Below, piece by piece: positions 1 through 9,842 of a stretch of DNA of 27,934 nt. The notes below the pieces were generated by a model, which worked only from the letters and a program-made list of their open reading frames with translations, was not told where the DNA came from and did no database searches. A program made the translations under genes and the position numbers. The DNA is taken from positions 1-27,934 of the forward strand of contig NGBS01001223.1 of assembly GCA_002245135.1 (NCBI GenBank), given 5' to 3'. How positions within the stretch are numbered: the stretch's first letter is position 1; each line of letters begins with the position of its first letter. The DNA is from Proteromonas lacertae (lineage: Eukaryota; Sar; Bigyra; Opalinata; Proteromonadidae).

Positions 1-73
1 ATTGTTATTACTAGTTATTTAATATTATTTAAACTAAAGCTTTATACATCATCTTTCATAAATACTCATTTAT

Positions 74-1190
74 GTATAGGTTTACCTATAGGTCAAAACC
101 TATATCTTTAGCTTGACCTTTACCTTCCTTATACTAACTATTAGTTGACCTCCTATTGAACATGAGTTAAGAAGCATATAATCTAACCATATATACAAAA
201 TTAATGTTTTATACATCATCTTTCAAATATCATATTTGACTGTCGGTCGATGCTCTTTTTATATTACTATTATTTTGATCTATTTCTCAATGATGACTCA
301 CAATTACATATAATTAACATAATATTAAATATATTTTAGAATAAAAAAAATAAAAAAAAAAAACATCAAGCTTGATGGTTTGACTTAATAAATCTTTATT
401 TTTTAAGATTTAGATCATTTAAATGTATAATTACTCAATATTTATAAGACTTTATAATATATGAAACTATAGGGATATCACATTACCCCCTATCGCATCA
501 AAAGAGTTGTGCATTTATTCAATTGCTGTATGTTAGAGAAGTAGCATTTTAACTACTTCAAAATGTTTTGGAATACGTGATTAAAATAAAATATTCAGAT
601 TATTACATATGGTAAAAGCCAAAGTCAATTCAGATTCTCTCAACCAAGATCTGTTTAAATTCATAACCTTCAATGCAGTCAGTACCACAATATTAGAATC
701 ACCAGAATTTAGAAGGTTTTTCTTAAAATTAGGATATATTATACCTCTAAGAGAGTTTTATAATGATTATTTATTGTCAGAAACTGAGAAAGTAAGAGAT
801 TTATTGAAGACAAATCATTAATATCCAGAAATAGAGATTTATTATTATAATTACATTAATATTTGTTTTTTAGAGATAGTAATCAATATAAATTAATCAT
901 CAAAATAACAAGTTGTTTATAAATATGTTAAATATCACTATTGAGTAGTTTGTAGATGAATTTTAATATATTAGAATAGATATTTATACAATTTCAACTA
1001 ATCTTATTCTAACTATGGAAACTAAAGTAAAACAGGAAACAAGAATAATCTTTTATATAGTTTGTATTAAACAAATGTTACTCAGTATGTAATTAAAATA
1101 GATTTTAACAAAATAATGCTCGAGGTTTGACCGACCGTCTGTCAAAGCTAGATTATAGGTTTTACCTATAACCTATAGGTTACCTATTTA
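74..1190. mobile_element. Decayed DNA transposon relic (hAT-like fragment between imperfect inverted repeats)
   Basis: Two related arms face each other. The left arm (about 74-258) has outer ACCTATAGG-type repeats and an inner GTCGGTCG motif. The right arm (about 1110-1190), read on the minus strand, has the same two motifs in the same order, but the left arm has about 110 extra bases between them. The region between carries a 70-residue fragment resembling part of a hAT transposase (609-821). Established: hAT elements have short terminal repeats, so these longer arms could instead belong to a MITE or be sub-terminal repeats. No target-site duplication was found. The limits are approximate. 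Confidence 0.4.
609..821 (+). pseudogene. hAT-type transposase fragment
   Basis: This 70-residue open frame resembles the stretch just after the BED zinc finger in hAT and related transposases, where a sentence of the form 'F-I-x-x-N/D-x-x-x-F/T-x-I-x-E-S-P-x-F-R-x-F/L' is followed by 'I-P-x-R'. Here LESPEFRRFF and IIPLREFY sit at about residues 28-50. No BED finger, RNase-H-like core or C-terminal dimerisation domain is seen on either side, so it is a small remnant and not a working gene. The similarity was judged by eye; a profile search against hAT transposases would settle it. Confidence 0.45.
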
Positions 1191-1549
1191 TACAACCCTG
1201 TTACTTATGAGATAATTCAATAAATTAGTATTTTTCACAATACTTGTGGATTTACTGACTAGTTTAAAAAAACAAATTATTACTTTTAAAAATATATAAA
1301 AATCTCAAGCATTTATATCTGAGATATTTTTTAGATAAATATTTTCTTCTAATCTTCTACTTATTTTTAAATTTAGTATGTAATATTTTGATAGTAGGTA
1401 ATTATGAAATGTAAGATATTGACTATGTTTGTATATATTCTCTGTTTGTATAAAGATGTCATTATTAAAAATAATCATTAATTATACATATATTATGAAT
1501 ATAATACTAGTATAGTATAAAATATATGTTGATTATTAAATTGTTAATG
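822..1549. other. AT-rich non-coding stretch
   Basis: Apart from the right arm of the transposon relic (about 1110-1190), no open frame, RNA gene or clear motif is seen. Composition is very AT-rich, with short A and T runs. Confidence 0.5.
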
Positions 1550-2863
1550 ATGGTTACTATAAGTATAATCTACATAATTAATTTTTGTTATAAAACAAAT
1601 ACTAAATCTTCTGTGAAATGTGTAGGATATAATTATAATAGAACATGTATATATAAAAATATATTACATAAAAGGAAAATGGATTATGTCAAGTCTAAGA
1701 GGTAATGAATTAAAATGTGTTGCAATAGAAAGTAGAAGAATTAATAAATGTTTTAAGCCAGTTATTACAAAAGGCATTAAAAATTATGACATATATATTA
1801 ATGGATTATCAACATATTTCAGTTTATTCAATCCTGATAATATAGGGCATTTATTATGGGATGATTTATATTCAATGTATTTGTCATTAATAAAATTAAA
1901 TTATCCTATGCAACCATTCAATATTATTTTATCTAAGTCAAAAAGAAAATGGAGAAATGAGTATTATATGTCTATATATGAAAAATTTTCAATGAAAAGA
2001 ATTATATATGAAGAATACATGAATAATAAATCTTATCTAATACAAACGCTTATAGTTGGATTTGGTCATCAATGTCAAAGATGTACTAATAAACACTATT
2101 CAATTCCAGGAGGAAAGGAGTATAATGCTACATGGTGGATGAGAAAAAGAATGTATTATGTATATAATATATTTCAATGCAAAAATAGATTTGGTATTAT
2201 AGTGGATAATAAAAGATATTCTAATGATGATAAACTCATGTTTGGAAGAATTATTAATCTCTACAATAGCAGATTAAAAATTCAATACATAGATTGGAGA
2301 AGATATAAAAATTTTGAAGAACAACTAAAATTATTAAGTTGTACAAATATCTATATATCTGGACCTGGAACAGGATTATTAAATTTTCCTTTTATATCAG
2401 ATCCTGGTATTATAATTAATTTGGGAGGATTATATAGAGGATGCCCATTTTTTATGGAGGCAGTACATTGAAGAAGGATCTATGCATTTTATATCTTTAT
2501 ACTATCCATCTAAAAAAAGAGTGTCTGGATTGAATGAAAATGAAATTATAAACTTAATAGATAAGGCTATATATATATTAGAAAAATGGAATATCTACAA
2601 GTTATTACATAAAAGTAATTTAAATTTAGAAGGGAAAATATTTAAAATAATATCGCAAATGAATTCTTCACTTATGGATAGATTCTTGTCATTTACAGAT
2701 TGGGCTAAAGGGAGGTGCAGGCGTGTTTGGGCAGAGAAACTAATATATTTTCCCTACTGCTTATAATTTCAATAGTATTGTTAATACAGTATTAAACGTA
2801 ACTTTGTCATTTATAAGTGAATTAGGATGTACAATTAATGTATCACATGAGTTATGCGATTAA
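1550..2863 (+). pseudogene. Decayed GT61-like glycosyltransferase
   Basis: The coding signal runs over more than one reading frame, so the gene is decayed or the sequence has base errors. The first part starts at an ATG at 1550 with a hydrophobic segment (type II membrane anchor), then a CVGYNYNRTC motif like the cysteine-containing start of the GT61/DUF563 luminal domain. The main open piece (1686-2471, 261 residues) ends with YISGPGTGLLNFPFISDPG and INLGG, close to the conserved 'GxHGAGLxNxxF' block of GT61 enzymes that transfer xylose or GlcNAc in the secretory pathway. A later open piece (2482-2766) carries on the same kind of protein, and weak coding signal reaches 2863. It heads a plus-strand run of glycosyltransferase-type genes. 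The family call rests on these motifs only. Confidence 0.6.
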
Positions 2864-3184
2864 ATAACATTGATTATGTTAATAAATTAGAAAAATAATG
2901 ATTTATATGAAATATAGTTGGACTAGCCTATGATATTGTGGTGTATCTTCAAAAATTAATCTTAATCAAAATTATTTAAATGGTATAGATCTATTTAAAA
3001 TTACCTGGCATCTATTGGTATGATATACAACATACATGGAAAATTTGCTATACACCAATCATAATTAATTAGCACACTTTCTTTTCTACGAATGTCAATC
3101 CATTTTCTTTATTAATTATATCAATCAATATCAAAAACCTATATACAAATACTGTCATTCAAAATATTATGTCATTTTTATTAA
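2864..3184. other. Intergenic stretch, nothing recognised
   Basis: AT-rich sequence between two glycosyltransferase-type genes. No open frame of note, no repeat and no RNA gene seen. Confidence 0.45.
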
Positions 3185-3286
3185 CTGATATATTTTCTAT
3201 ATATTGCTTTTATAGCATATCTCATATACATTTTATATATAATTATATTATTAAATAATTATTTACTTATAAAAATACATATATTA

Positions 3287-4234
3287 TTGGTATTTCCAGT
3301 AATAGGAAAAAGAGGACCAGCTAATCTTGCTAAATCATATATTAATACTATTAATATATTTAAAAATGATGAAACATTATCTAAAATATTTCTATTTGAT
3401 ATAAAAAAGAATATATCTTTCGAATATTTCAAAGTTTTTTCTCAATTAAATAATAGAATTGTTTGGTTTTTACATCCTGATTTTTTTAATTTAATAAAGA
3501 ATATTAATTACTCCTACTTATTTCGGAATACTATATATGGACCTGTTGTTAGTCCTAAGAATTGGTTTAAATTTCCTATGAAAAACACATATGAAGTTGA
3601 TTGGAGTAATTCTATAAACAAAATATTTGCATATGTTGTGCAATCTGATAGGATTAAGAATCATCTTATAAAACATTCAAAAAAAAAGAATAAAATTGAA
3701 AGAAAGTATTTAGTTTCTCAAGGATGTTTATTATTCAATTTATCTAGTATTATATTAGAATGGGATGAGAGAAAATTTGACATACTAATATATGGAAAAT
3801 TTGCTGATATTGATAAAGAAAAAGAACTAAGAAGGTTATATAATATGTTAAAACATAATTATAGTATTGTTTTAATAAAATATGGAAGTCATACAAAAGA
3901 TAATTTAATATATTATGCAAAGAATTGTAGAATTTTAATATACTATTCATTCTATGACTGTTGGCCATCATCTTTGATGGAAGTTGAAAATCTAGGTACA
4001 TATCCTATAGTTCAACAGTGTGAATTTATTGGTAAATATGGAAAATGTATTTCTAATTTTGTCTTACATGATAAGGAAATAATAGAATCAATATTTTATA
4101 TTATTAATCATAAATATGAATCTGTTAAAATATCAAATTATTATATTAATAGAAATAATTGTTTAAAAATCCTAAAAACAACTTTCCTAGATATATACTA
4201 TAGAAAAACAAATATACATATAAAAAATGAATAG
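3287..4234 (+). CDS. Glycosyltransferase-like protein (GT-B-type fold suspected)
   Basis: The protein opens with VFPVIGKRGPANLAKSYINT, like the N-terminal 'KxGPANLA' glycine loop of GT-B glycosyltransferases. It ends with SFYDCWPSSLMEVENLGTYPIVQ (about residues 225-247), like the 'E-x7-E' donor-nucleotide region of group-1 glycosyltransferases, where 'PSSLMEAMALGCIPI' is typical. The strand ILIYGKFADIDKEKELRRLY before it fits the start of the second Rossmann domain. Oddity: there is no ATG before the conserved start. The frame stays open upstream to 3185 and encodes a strongly hydrophobic stretch that would suit a membrane anchor, yet also lacks an ATG, so an upstream exon or a lost start is possible. 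The substrate is unknown. Confidence 0.6.
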   Translation: MVFPVIGKRGPANLAKSYINTINIFKNDETLSKIFLFDIKKNISFEYFKVFSQLNNRIVWFLHPDFFNLIKNINYSYLFRNTIYGPVVSPKNWFKFPMKNTYEVDWSNSINKIFAYVVQSDRIKNHLIKHSKKKNKIERKYLVSQGCLLFNLSSIILEWDERKFDILIYGKFADIDKEKELRRLYNMLKHNYSIVLIKYGSHTKDNLIYYAKNCRILIYYSFYDCWPSSLMEVENLGTYPIVQQCEFIGKYGKCISNFVLHDKEIIESIFYIINHKYESVKISNYYINRNNCLKILKTTFLDIYYRKTNIHIKNE

Positions 4235-5116
4235 TAAGGTTTTTAATATAGGAAAGTTTCTTTGGTATATACTCCCATAAAAAATCTTAAAAGCTGAATT
4301 ACAAATACTGGTTCTTGTTTTCAATCATTTTTATAATTATTTATATATCACATACTAATAGCAAAAAGTTTTGTTATATATATAGCAATGTCTGTGTTAA
4401 TCTTAAAGCTAGGTCGCACATAATAATATATTCAATTATTACAAAAAGTATAGTTCATGATGAACTAAATTATCATATTAATTTCATATAAAAATATAAT
4501 ATTAAAAACCATTTTTACATTGCATTAGATAAATAATCATTTTCATTTATGAAGAATTATACTTCACATTTATTTATTTTCATAGTCAATATAGGCAACT
4601 GTAATGGTATAGATTTTGGTTCAAAAAATTATGGTAAGAATCCTTTATTTAAGAATCCTTTATCACAAATGCTTAGTTAAAAAGAAGATCTAATAATATC
4701 ATTAGATGGTAAGAATAATGTTAATACAGGTCTTTAGTATATATTGTAGATAATAATGATATAGCTATTTAAAATATAACAAAAGATCATTATACTTCAT
4801 AGAAAGTGTAATAAATTTAAATTATAGCTATTTTAAAATGTAACAGGAGAACAAAAGTATTGGAATGCTGCATTAAAAAATAATACTATAATATCGGGAA
4901 AAGACATTTCTTTGACGATATTAATAGTATTATTAATACTATTAATTATTAATTATATAGTTGGAATTGATTCAAAAATATATAGAGAAAAAGAAATGCT
5001 GTTTTATAATGTGGATATTGGAGAGTATTATTCCTCATTATATGCTAACTATTTTACATTTATAATTAAATGATGTTTTATCATAATTTTATGAATTAAT
5101 AATTCAATCTTTATTT
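4235..5116. other. Long intergenic stretch with possible gene remnants
   Basis: No complete gene is seen. Two short open pieces look like remnants: about 4587-4680, with a GIDFGSKNYGKNP-like peptide, and about 4838-5071, a 78-codon frame without an early ATG whose middle (LTILIVLLILLIINYIV) would form one membrane segment. Neither is recognised. They may be the tail of another broken membrane-anchored gene like its neighbours. Confidence 0.35.
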
Positions 5117-6250
5117 ATGAATTTTATAGTGATAATTCACATAATTATCATATTATCAATGATTAATTATTACTATAATATATGCATTGAAATTAAAACG
5201 GTACATCTAACTAATAAAATGAATGATTATATGATTATATCTCCTTCTATCCTTATATATAATAAATCGTTAGGAAGAATGAATTTTAACTGTCTAAAGA
5301 ACAATAAATATTTATTCTATCATAGTAACAGAAAGAGTAGTAATATAGGTGTTGCAATTATGCCATTCTTGTTGTGGTATCCAAAGAATATATTGAAAAG
5401 AGCATTTTTGCATGCATTAAACTTAGTAAGAACAATGTGTATAAGTAATAAATCTATGATTGTCTATGCTATACTGACTATTGACATTAATATATCATAT
5501 TTATTTAATGATCAAGATTATATTGAAAAACAAAATTGTAGTAAGTATAACTTATGTTATGATTTTTTATCTTTAGACTTCAATTATTTGCTATTTAATG
5601 TTAAAGGATATAGATCAAAATGTTCATTATTGTATGGCAATATTGAACAAAATATATTTGCTTCTGAATTTGTAAAAAGGACTATATTCACTCCTCATAA
5701 TGAATGTATATTTTCTGGAAGATATGCTTCAGCAGTTAATCTATACCCTGTAATACCTTTCATTCTAAAAATATTCGACTATTTTGATTATGTAATAAAA
5801 TATGACATTGATAACAAGGTTAGTAATATATCAATAGATTCAGTATTTTATTCTGTATTAAAACATAAATACGAATTAGCAGGATGCAATATTGTCAATG
5901 ATAATAAAATATTAAGCACAAATATACATAAAATGATATTCCTATATTTAGCTAATCTATCAAACAAATGCAACGAATCTATATTTGGAAAAGGTTTTAG
6001 TAAAGAAATAATTTGGAATGAAAATGTTGTACTTCATGGTAGAATTACATTTTCATGGCTTGGCTTATATAATTCTCCAGAAATTAGAGATTTTTTAAAA
6101 CACTATATATCGTTTAAAGAAGGAATATACAAATACAGATGGGGAGATCAACAATTCTATTTAAATTCTTTACTACTTTTTTCAGATAGAAACAAATTAG
6201 GAATATTAAATACAAATCTATGCAAAACGCACAACATAACAATGTTTTAG
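5117..6250 (+). CDS. GT15-like (KTR-type) mannosyltransferase homologue
   Basis: The 377-residue protein starts with a hydrophobic segment (residues 1-20), as expected for a type II Golgi enzyme. A YVIKYDIDNKVS block (about 226-236) contains a D-x-D of the sort that holds the metal and nucleotide sugar. Near the C-terminus, YKYRWGDQQFYLNSLLLF (about 338-355) closely follows the 'RWGDxPxxS' signature of GT15 alpha-1,2-mannosyltransferases. Known: that family adds mannose from GDP-mannose to N- and O-glycans of fungi. The rest is divergent, so the exact sugar and linkage are not claimed. The start at 5117 puts the anchor directly at the N-terminus. It lies between two other glycosyltransferase-type genes on the same strand. 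Confidence 0.6.
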   Translation: MNFIVIIHIIIILSMINYYYNICIEIKTVHLTNKMNDYMIISPSILIYNKSLGRMNFNCLKNNKYLFYHSNRKSSNIGVAIMPFLLWYPKNILKRAFLHALNLVRTMCISNKSMIVYAILTIDINISYLFNDQDYIEKQNCSKYNLCYDFLSLDFNYLLFNVKGYRSKCSLLYGNIEQNIFASEFVKRTIFTPHNECIFSGRYASAVNLYPVIPFILKIFDYFDYVIKYDIDNKVSNISIDSVFYSVLKHKYELAGCNIVNDNKILSTNIHKMIFLYLANLSNKCNESIFGKGFSKEIIWNENVVLHGRITFSWLGLYNSPEIRDFLKHYISFKEGIYKYRWGDQQFYLNSLLLFSDRNKLGILNTNLCKTHNITMF

Positions 6251-6532
6251 CTGATATATATCTAAATATATTTGCAGTTATCACAAGCTAATTTTATTTA
6301 TACAATTAGTACATATTTCCATAAAATTTGACAAAAATCATTCTACATTATATTAATAACAATTATAATATCTCATACATATATATTTCTTTATTTATTA
6401 ATTTTATTATATTTCAGCTTATATTTATCAAACAATCTTACCAAATATAAAAACAATATATATAGCTATATTTTTGTCACTTCATATTTTAAAAATCCTA
6501 CAACAATAGAACATACACATGATGATTATGTA
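6251..6532. other. Upstream region of the HtrL-like gene with a hydrophobic open frame
   Basis: The frame of the next gene stays open upstream to about 6360 and encodes a hydrophobic segment (FLYLLILLYF) followed by SYIFVTSYFKNPTTIEH, a good match to the usual start of HtrL/YibB proteins. No ATG precedes it. A TTTATTAATTTTATTATATTTCAG-like stretch at about 6395-6418 looks like an AT-rich intron end, so a short upstream exon is possible. Confidence 0.35.
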
Positions 6533-7264
6533 ATGTGGAAAAATTATTTCTTCCAAATAATAAACACTTCACTAATTATATTTACTGATTATAGTAAGGA
6601 AGCAGAAGAATTAATAAAAGGGCATAGTTATATTTCTGCATATAAATTTAACTCTATATGGGATTTACCTTGCTATAATATAAATACAAAAAAGCAATAC
6701 GAAGATATTATGAAACATGATCCATATAAGAAAGTACATAATTCTTTTCTATATGCTATTTACAATGCAAAAATGTGGTTTCTCAATAAAGTTACTGAAT
6801 TATATAACAGTAGTTTATATATTTGGATTGATATAGGTTGCATAAGATCTGAATTAAAGTTTTACAACTTTCCAGATAAACATACAATTACATATTTAGC
6901 AAATCTGAATTCTATGTTCTTTTTTGTTATTAATACTATACATATATCTAATATTAGTTTATCTAATATGCTATGTAAAAGAATGATCGAAGGAGGTAGT
7001 TATGGAGGAAATAGGGAAAATATTCAACAATTTAATAAAGAATATTGGACAATTCATAATAAATTTGTTAAATTAAATAGTTGTATATATGATGATCAAA
7101 ATTTACTGCTCACCACTATAATTAAATATAAACATGTGAAACTATTTAATGTTGCTAATAGAAACTTATGCACAAAACAATTATGGTTGAAGTTCATTTG
7201 TTTATATGCAAATTTTAGTAAATGGAGAATTGAAAATGAACATATAGATAAGTATATTATTTAG
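6533..7264 (+). CDS. HtrL/YibB-family protein (putative glycosyltransferase)
   Basis: Residues 96-105 (YIWIDIGCIR) match the 'F-W-x-D-x-G-x-x-R' block of the HtrL/YibB family (PF09612). INTSLIIFTDY near the N-terminus and IYDDQNLLLTTI (about 184-195) fit the other conserved blocks, including the acidic D-D-Q near the end. Known: members are found in bacterial surface-polysaccharide clusters and in nematodes, and are treated as GT-A-like enzymes; activity is poorly characterised. The first ATG is at 6533, but the conserved family start lies in the open frame just upstream, so the true N-terminus is probably longer and carries a membrane anchor. The next gene begins three bases after its stop, suggesting tight packing. 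Confidence 0.6.
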   Translation: MWKNYFFQIINTSLIIFTDYSKEAEELIKGHSYISAYKFNSIWDLPCYNINTKKQYEDIMKHDPYKKVHNSFLYAIYNAKMWFLNKVTELYNSSLYIWIDIGCIRSELKFYNFPDKHTITYLANLNSMFFFVINTIHISNISLSNMLCKRMIEGGSYGGNRENIQQFNKEYWTIHNKFVKLNSCIYDDQNLLLTTIIKYKHVKLFNVANRNLCTKQLWLKFICLYANFSKWRIENEHIDKYII

Positions 7265-7267
7265 TAT

Positions 7268-8374
7268 ATGTTTATTGTATATATAACAAAGCTGTTATTT
7301 ATAATTAGTGTGTATATGCTTATTAACTATTTTATATTAATATCAACCACATACATTAAAGTCCTCAAAATAATGAAAGTTAATAATGATTTATTTGTCT
7401 TTTCCTATTATTATGATGATAGGTATAAATCCATTAGATTATTAATTTTAAAAAAATCAAATTTAATACTAAAAAATATATCATGCTGGATTAGAATTGA
7501 TAATATATTATACAAAATCAGTAAGATTGGTATTAACCAAAATGACAAATATGGAAAGAATGAAATAATACCTGAATTAGATTATTGTAATATTCTGATA
7601 TATTTAAATGTTAGAAGAACACTTTATAACAAAATACAGAGCATTAAAATAGAAAATTATACCATATCTATAACTCCTACATTTGTTGCATTCAGTAATA
7701 TTGATTCTAATATAATAATTTGTTTAACTACTTTTATTAATATAAAAGATGAGAGAAAAATATTAAGAGTTATTAGAAAAGCAATTGAATTAAAAGTAAA
7801 GAGAATATTTATTTATTATAGCAGCAGTTCTAATGATGTATTTGAAATACTTAAAAAATATATTATAATTAATTTCATAGAATTAATAATTCTAAAAGAT
7901 CATTATATATTGGATAAAGCAGGATATCATGGACAAATAATTAAACATAATGATTGTCTGTATAGAAATATGAATAAATATCAGTTCATTATTTTCAATG
8001 ATTTAGATGAACAAATCGTTCCTTCAAGCAAATACAACTCAATATTAGATATGTTATATGGTATAGATAAATATAAAAGTGATATATATTATTTTAAGCA
8101 AATATTATTTCCTTTATACACATATAAAATGAATGAAAGTTTTAATTATTGTGTAATTGATAATTATTATAACAAAAAATATATAATAAATAATCCTATG
8201 AAATTTTTAAAATTATCAATTCATTACTATTTAGATGCTTATAAAATAATTAAAGAAAAATATGTAAATTTAAAATTCGGATGTTTTATGCATTATAGAA
8301 TACCTACAACAAGAATAATGAAATACTGCAATAGAAATAAAAAGTTATCAAACTATTCTTCATATAGATTTTAA
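7268..8374 (+). CDS. GT92-family glycosyltransferase (DUF23)
   Basis: The 368-residue protein has an N-terminal hydrophobic anchor (about 2-28). Its catalytic region carries the GT92 signature: GYHGQIIKHNDCLYRNMNKY (219-238) followed by FIIFNDLDEQIVP (240-252), where the D-x-D within NDLDE is the usual metal-binding site and the family reads 'Q-x4-N-D-C-x-x-R ... D-x-D-E-x-x-x-P'. CLTTFINIKDERKILR (152-167) fits the start of the family domain. Known: GT92 members transfer galactose to core fucose in nematodes, and others occur in plants and bacteria. The substrate here is unknown. The ATG at 7268 follows the preceding stop by three bases. This is the most confident glycosyltransferase in the cluster and looks whole. 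Confidence 0.75.
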   Translation: MFIVYITKLLFIISVYMLINYFILISTTYIKVLKIMKVNNDLFVFSYYYDDRYKSIRLLILKKSNLILKNISCWIRIDNILYKISKIGINQNDKYGKNEIIPELDYCNILIYLNVRRTLYNKIQSIKIENYTISITPTFVAFSNIDSNIIICLTTFINIKDERKILRVIRKAIELKVKRIFIYYSSSSNDVFEILKKYIIINFIELIILKDHYILDKAGYHGQIIKHNDCLYRNMNKYQFIIFNDLDEQIVPSSKYNSILDMLYGIDKYKSDIYYFKQILFPLYTYKMNESFNYCVIDNYYNKKYIINNPMKFLKLSIHYYLDAYKIIKEKYVNLKFGCFMHYRIPTTRIMKYCNRNKKLSNYSSYRF

Positions 8375-8398
8375 TGAATTATTAATATTTTATTCATC

Positions 8399-8818
8399 AT
8401 GTATATTTGTGTATATTGTTATTATTCTTTTATTTTCCTATTTTTTTCTTTATTGTGGTGTTTAATAACTGATTACTCCTCATCCAATATTTATGTTATA
8501 GTGTCGTCTTGTAGAAGAGACAGTTCATTTCACTTGAACAATTCCTACATATCTTTCAAAGTAGTTTTTCGTAAGTGTAACAGATCAACTAATCATCTAG
8601 ACTCTTATGAAGCTGGATTAATGTTAGATTTTATTATTCAAAATTATAATAAAAATTGTAAAAATAAATACATATTTATTCATGACCATGAAAAATCATG
8701 GCATTATCCTGTTAGTATTTATAAACGATTAAAATATTTAAATGAAATGAAATTCAGAAATAAACATAATATTACATATTTCTTTTCATTCGTAAATTTC
8801 TTGCGATTTTTGAAATAA
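8399..8818 (+). CDS. DUF3431-like protein, apparently cut short
   Basis: After an N-terminal membrane segment (about 7-24), the protein has NIYVIVSSCRRD, then SYEAGLMLDFIIQNYN (69-84) and YIFIHDHEKSWH (91-102). This matches the DUF3431 (PF11913) pattern 'E-x-x-x-Y-L-x-x-I-I-x-x-Y ... F-x-H-x-x-x-x-W-H', known mostly from fungi and usually found beside glycan-modifying genes. Family members normally continue for another 80-100 residues. Here the frame stops at residue 139 with a non-family tail, just before AT-rich virus-like region A begins. The loss of the C-terminal part may mark an old insertion junction. Confidence 0.55.
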   Translation: MYICVYCYYSFIFLFFSLLWCLITDYSSSNIYVIVSSCRRDSSFHLNNSYISFKVVFRKCNRSTNHLDSYEAGLMLDFIIQNYNKNCKNKYIFIHDHEKSWHYPVSIYKRLKYLNEMKFRNKHNITYFFSFVNFLRFLK

Positions 8819-8833
8819 TTTACATAAATTAAA

Positions 8834-9394
8834 ATGAGTGATTTACAAAATGAACTCGATGCTAGTATTGAAAAACAAGATGAAATGCCTGATGTAAAAT
8901 CATTAATTATTAAAGTATTTAAGGATATGTTGGATGGTATGTATTCTGTGATTGAAGAGTATGAAGATGACCCAGAATGGAGTGAACAACCAGGTGATGA
9001 TATTGATATAACAATGGAAGAAGAAGAAGTGAAGGAAGAAAAACAAAGTGAATCTAAATCTAAAAAAAGAAAGGATATAACAAAGTCAGATCCAGATTCA
9101 CAGATATGTAGCACTTGTGGTAAGAAGAAAGCTAATGATGAATTTGGTTATAAGAGTGAAGGTGTATTCTATAAATCTTGTACAGAGTGTAGAAATAAGA
9201 AGAAGAGAAGATATGAAGAAGTAAAGAAAGGAAGTGATAATAGTGGAGAAGATAAGAAGCGTAAAGTAGAGAATAGTTCCACTGCCGAGGGTCGACCAAA
9301 GGTAGAGATTGCTAAAGTAGAAACATCTACAAGTTCTATCCCGGGGGTAGCTACAGTAGATCTAACTACATCACCTACTTGTATAATTAATTAA
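8834..9394 (+). CDS. Acidic/lysine-rich protein with a zinc-ribbon-like finger
   Basis: The 186-residue protein is very acidic in its first half. A compact cysteine block, ICSTCGKKK...SCTEC (about 93-116), has two C-x-x-C pairs about 17 residues apart, as in small zinc ribbons, followed by a basic run NKKKRRYEEVKK. The C-terminal third is low-complexity and rich in Ser, Thr and Val. This suggests a nucleic-acid or protein-binding regulator, but the family is not recognised. The ATG at 8834 follows an A-rich leader. It is the first gene of a plus-strand run at the left edge of element A, and its use by the element is inferred from position only. Confidence 0.6.
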   Translation: MSDLQNELDASIEKQDEMPDVKSLIIKVFKDMLDGMYSVIEEYEDDPEWSEQPGDDIDITMEEEEVKEEKQSESKSKKRKDITKSDPDSQICSTCGKKKANDEFGYKSEGVFYKSCTECRNKKKRRYEEVKKGSDNSGEDKKRKVENSSTAEGRPKVEIAKVETSTSSIPGVATVDLTTSPTCIIN

Positions 9395-9458
9395 CTTTTG
9401 GTTTAAAATTCATTTTTATATTTCTATGCGTTTTTATATATAAATAATTTCACATAAT

Positions 9459-9842
9459 ATGCCATATAATACATCTTTAGTTATGTTAGGTGATATGAAA
9501 GATACTTTAAATGGTTTGAAACAAGAACTGTATATTTTATTAGGTTGTGTAGTTCTATGGGTTCTTTATAAATGCAAGAGAATATGTGCATGGTGTTATC
9601 ATAAAGCCTGTCCTCCAGAATTAAGTGAAATATTAGCTGAGCCAGAACCTGCTGTTCAATTAGCATTAAGAAAATCTACTATTGTTTCTGCTATTCCATT
9701 TACTTTAACACCTGAAAATAGTAGAATAAATTCTAGAAATGTTAGTGATAATGAAGATGAAGAGCAATTAGAAACAGAAATAGAAATTATTCCTATTAAT
9801 AAACCTGAGATTGAAATTCAAAAACCAATCATAAATATTTAA
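9459..9842 (+). CDS. Small membrane protein of element A
   Basis: The 127-residue protein has one clear membrane segment (about residues 24-38, LYILLGCVVLWVLYK), then a short Cys- and Lys-rich stretch (CKRICAWCYHKACPPE). The long hydrophilic tail becomes acidic and then rich in Ile, Pro and Glu. The charge pattern fits one pass with the basic side in the cytosol. A TATATAAAT stretch about 25 bases before the ATG could be a promoter. No family is recognised. Small one-pass proteins of this type are common in Polinton-like viruses, sometimes in the virion. Confidence 0.55.
   Translation: MPYNTSLVMLGDMKDTLNGLKQELYILLGCVVLWVLYKCKRICAWCYHKACPPELSEILAEPEPAVQLALRKSTIVSAIPFTLTPENSRINSRNVSDNEDEEQLETEIEIIPINKPEIEIQKPIINI

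Noticed and set aside
8719-9114. Minus-strand open frames opposite the acidic zinc-ribbon gene and the coiled-coil genes (also 10695-10937 and 10993-11253)
   Set aside because: They are Ser-, Phe- or Leu-rich shadows of GAA/GAT/AAG-rich coding sequence on the plus strand.
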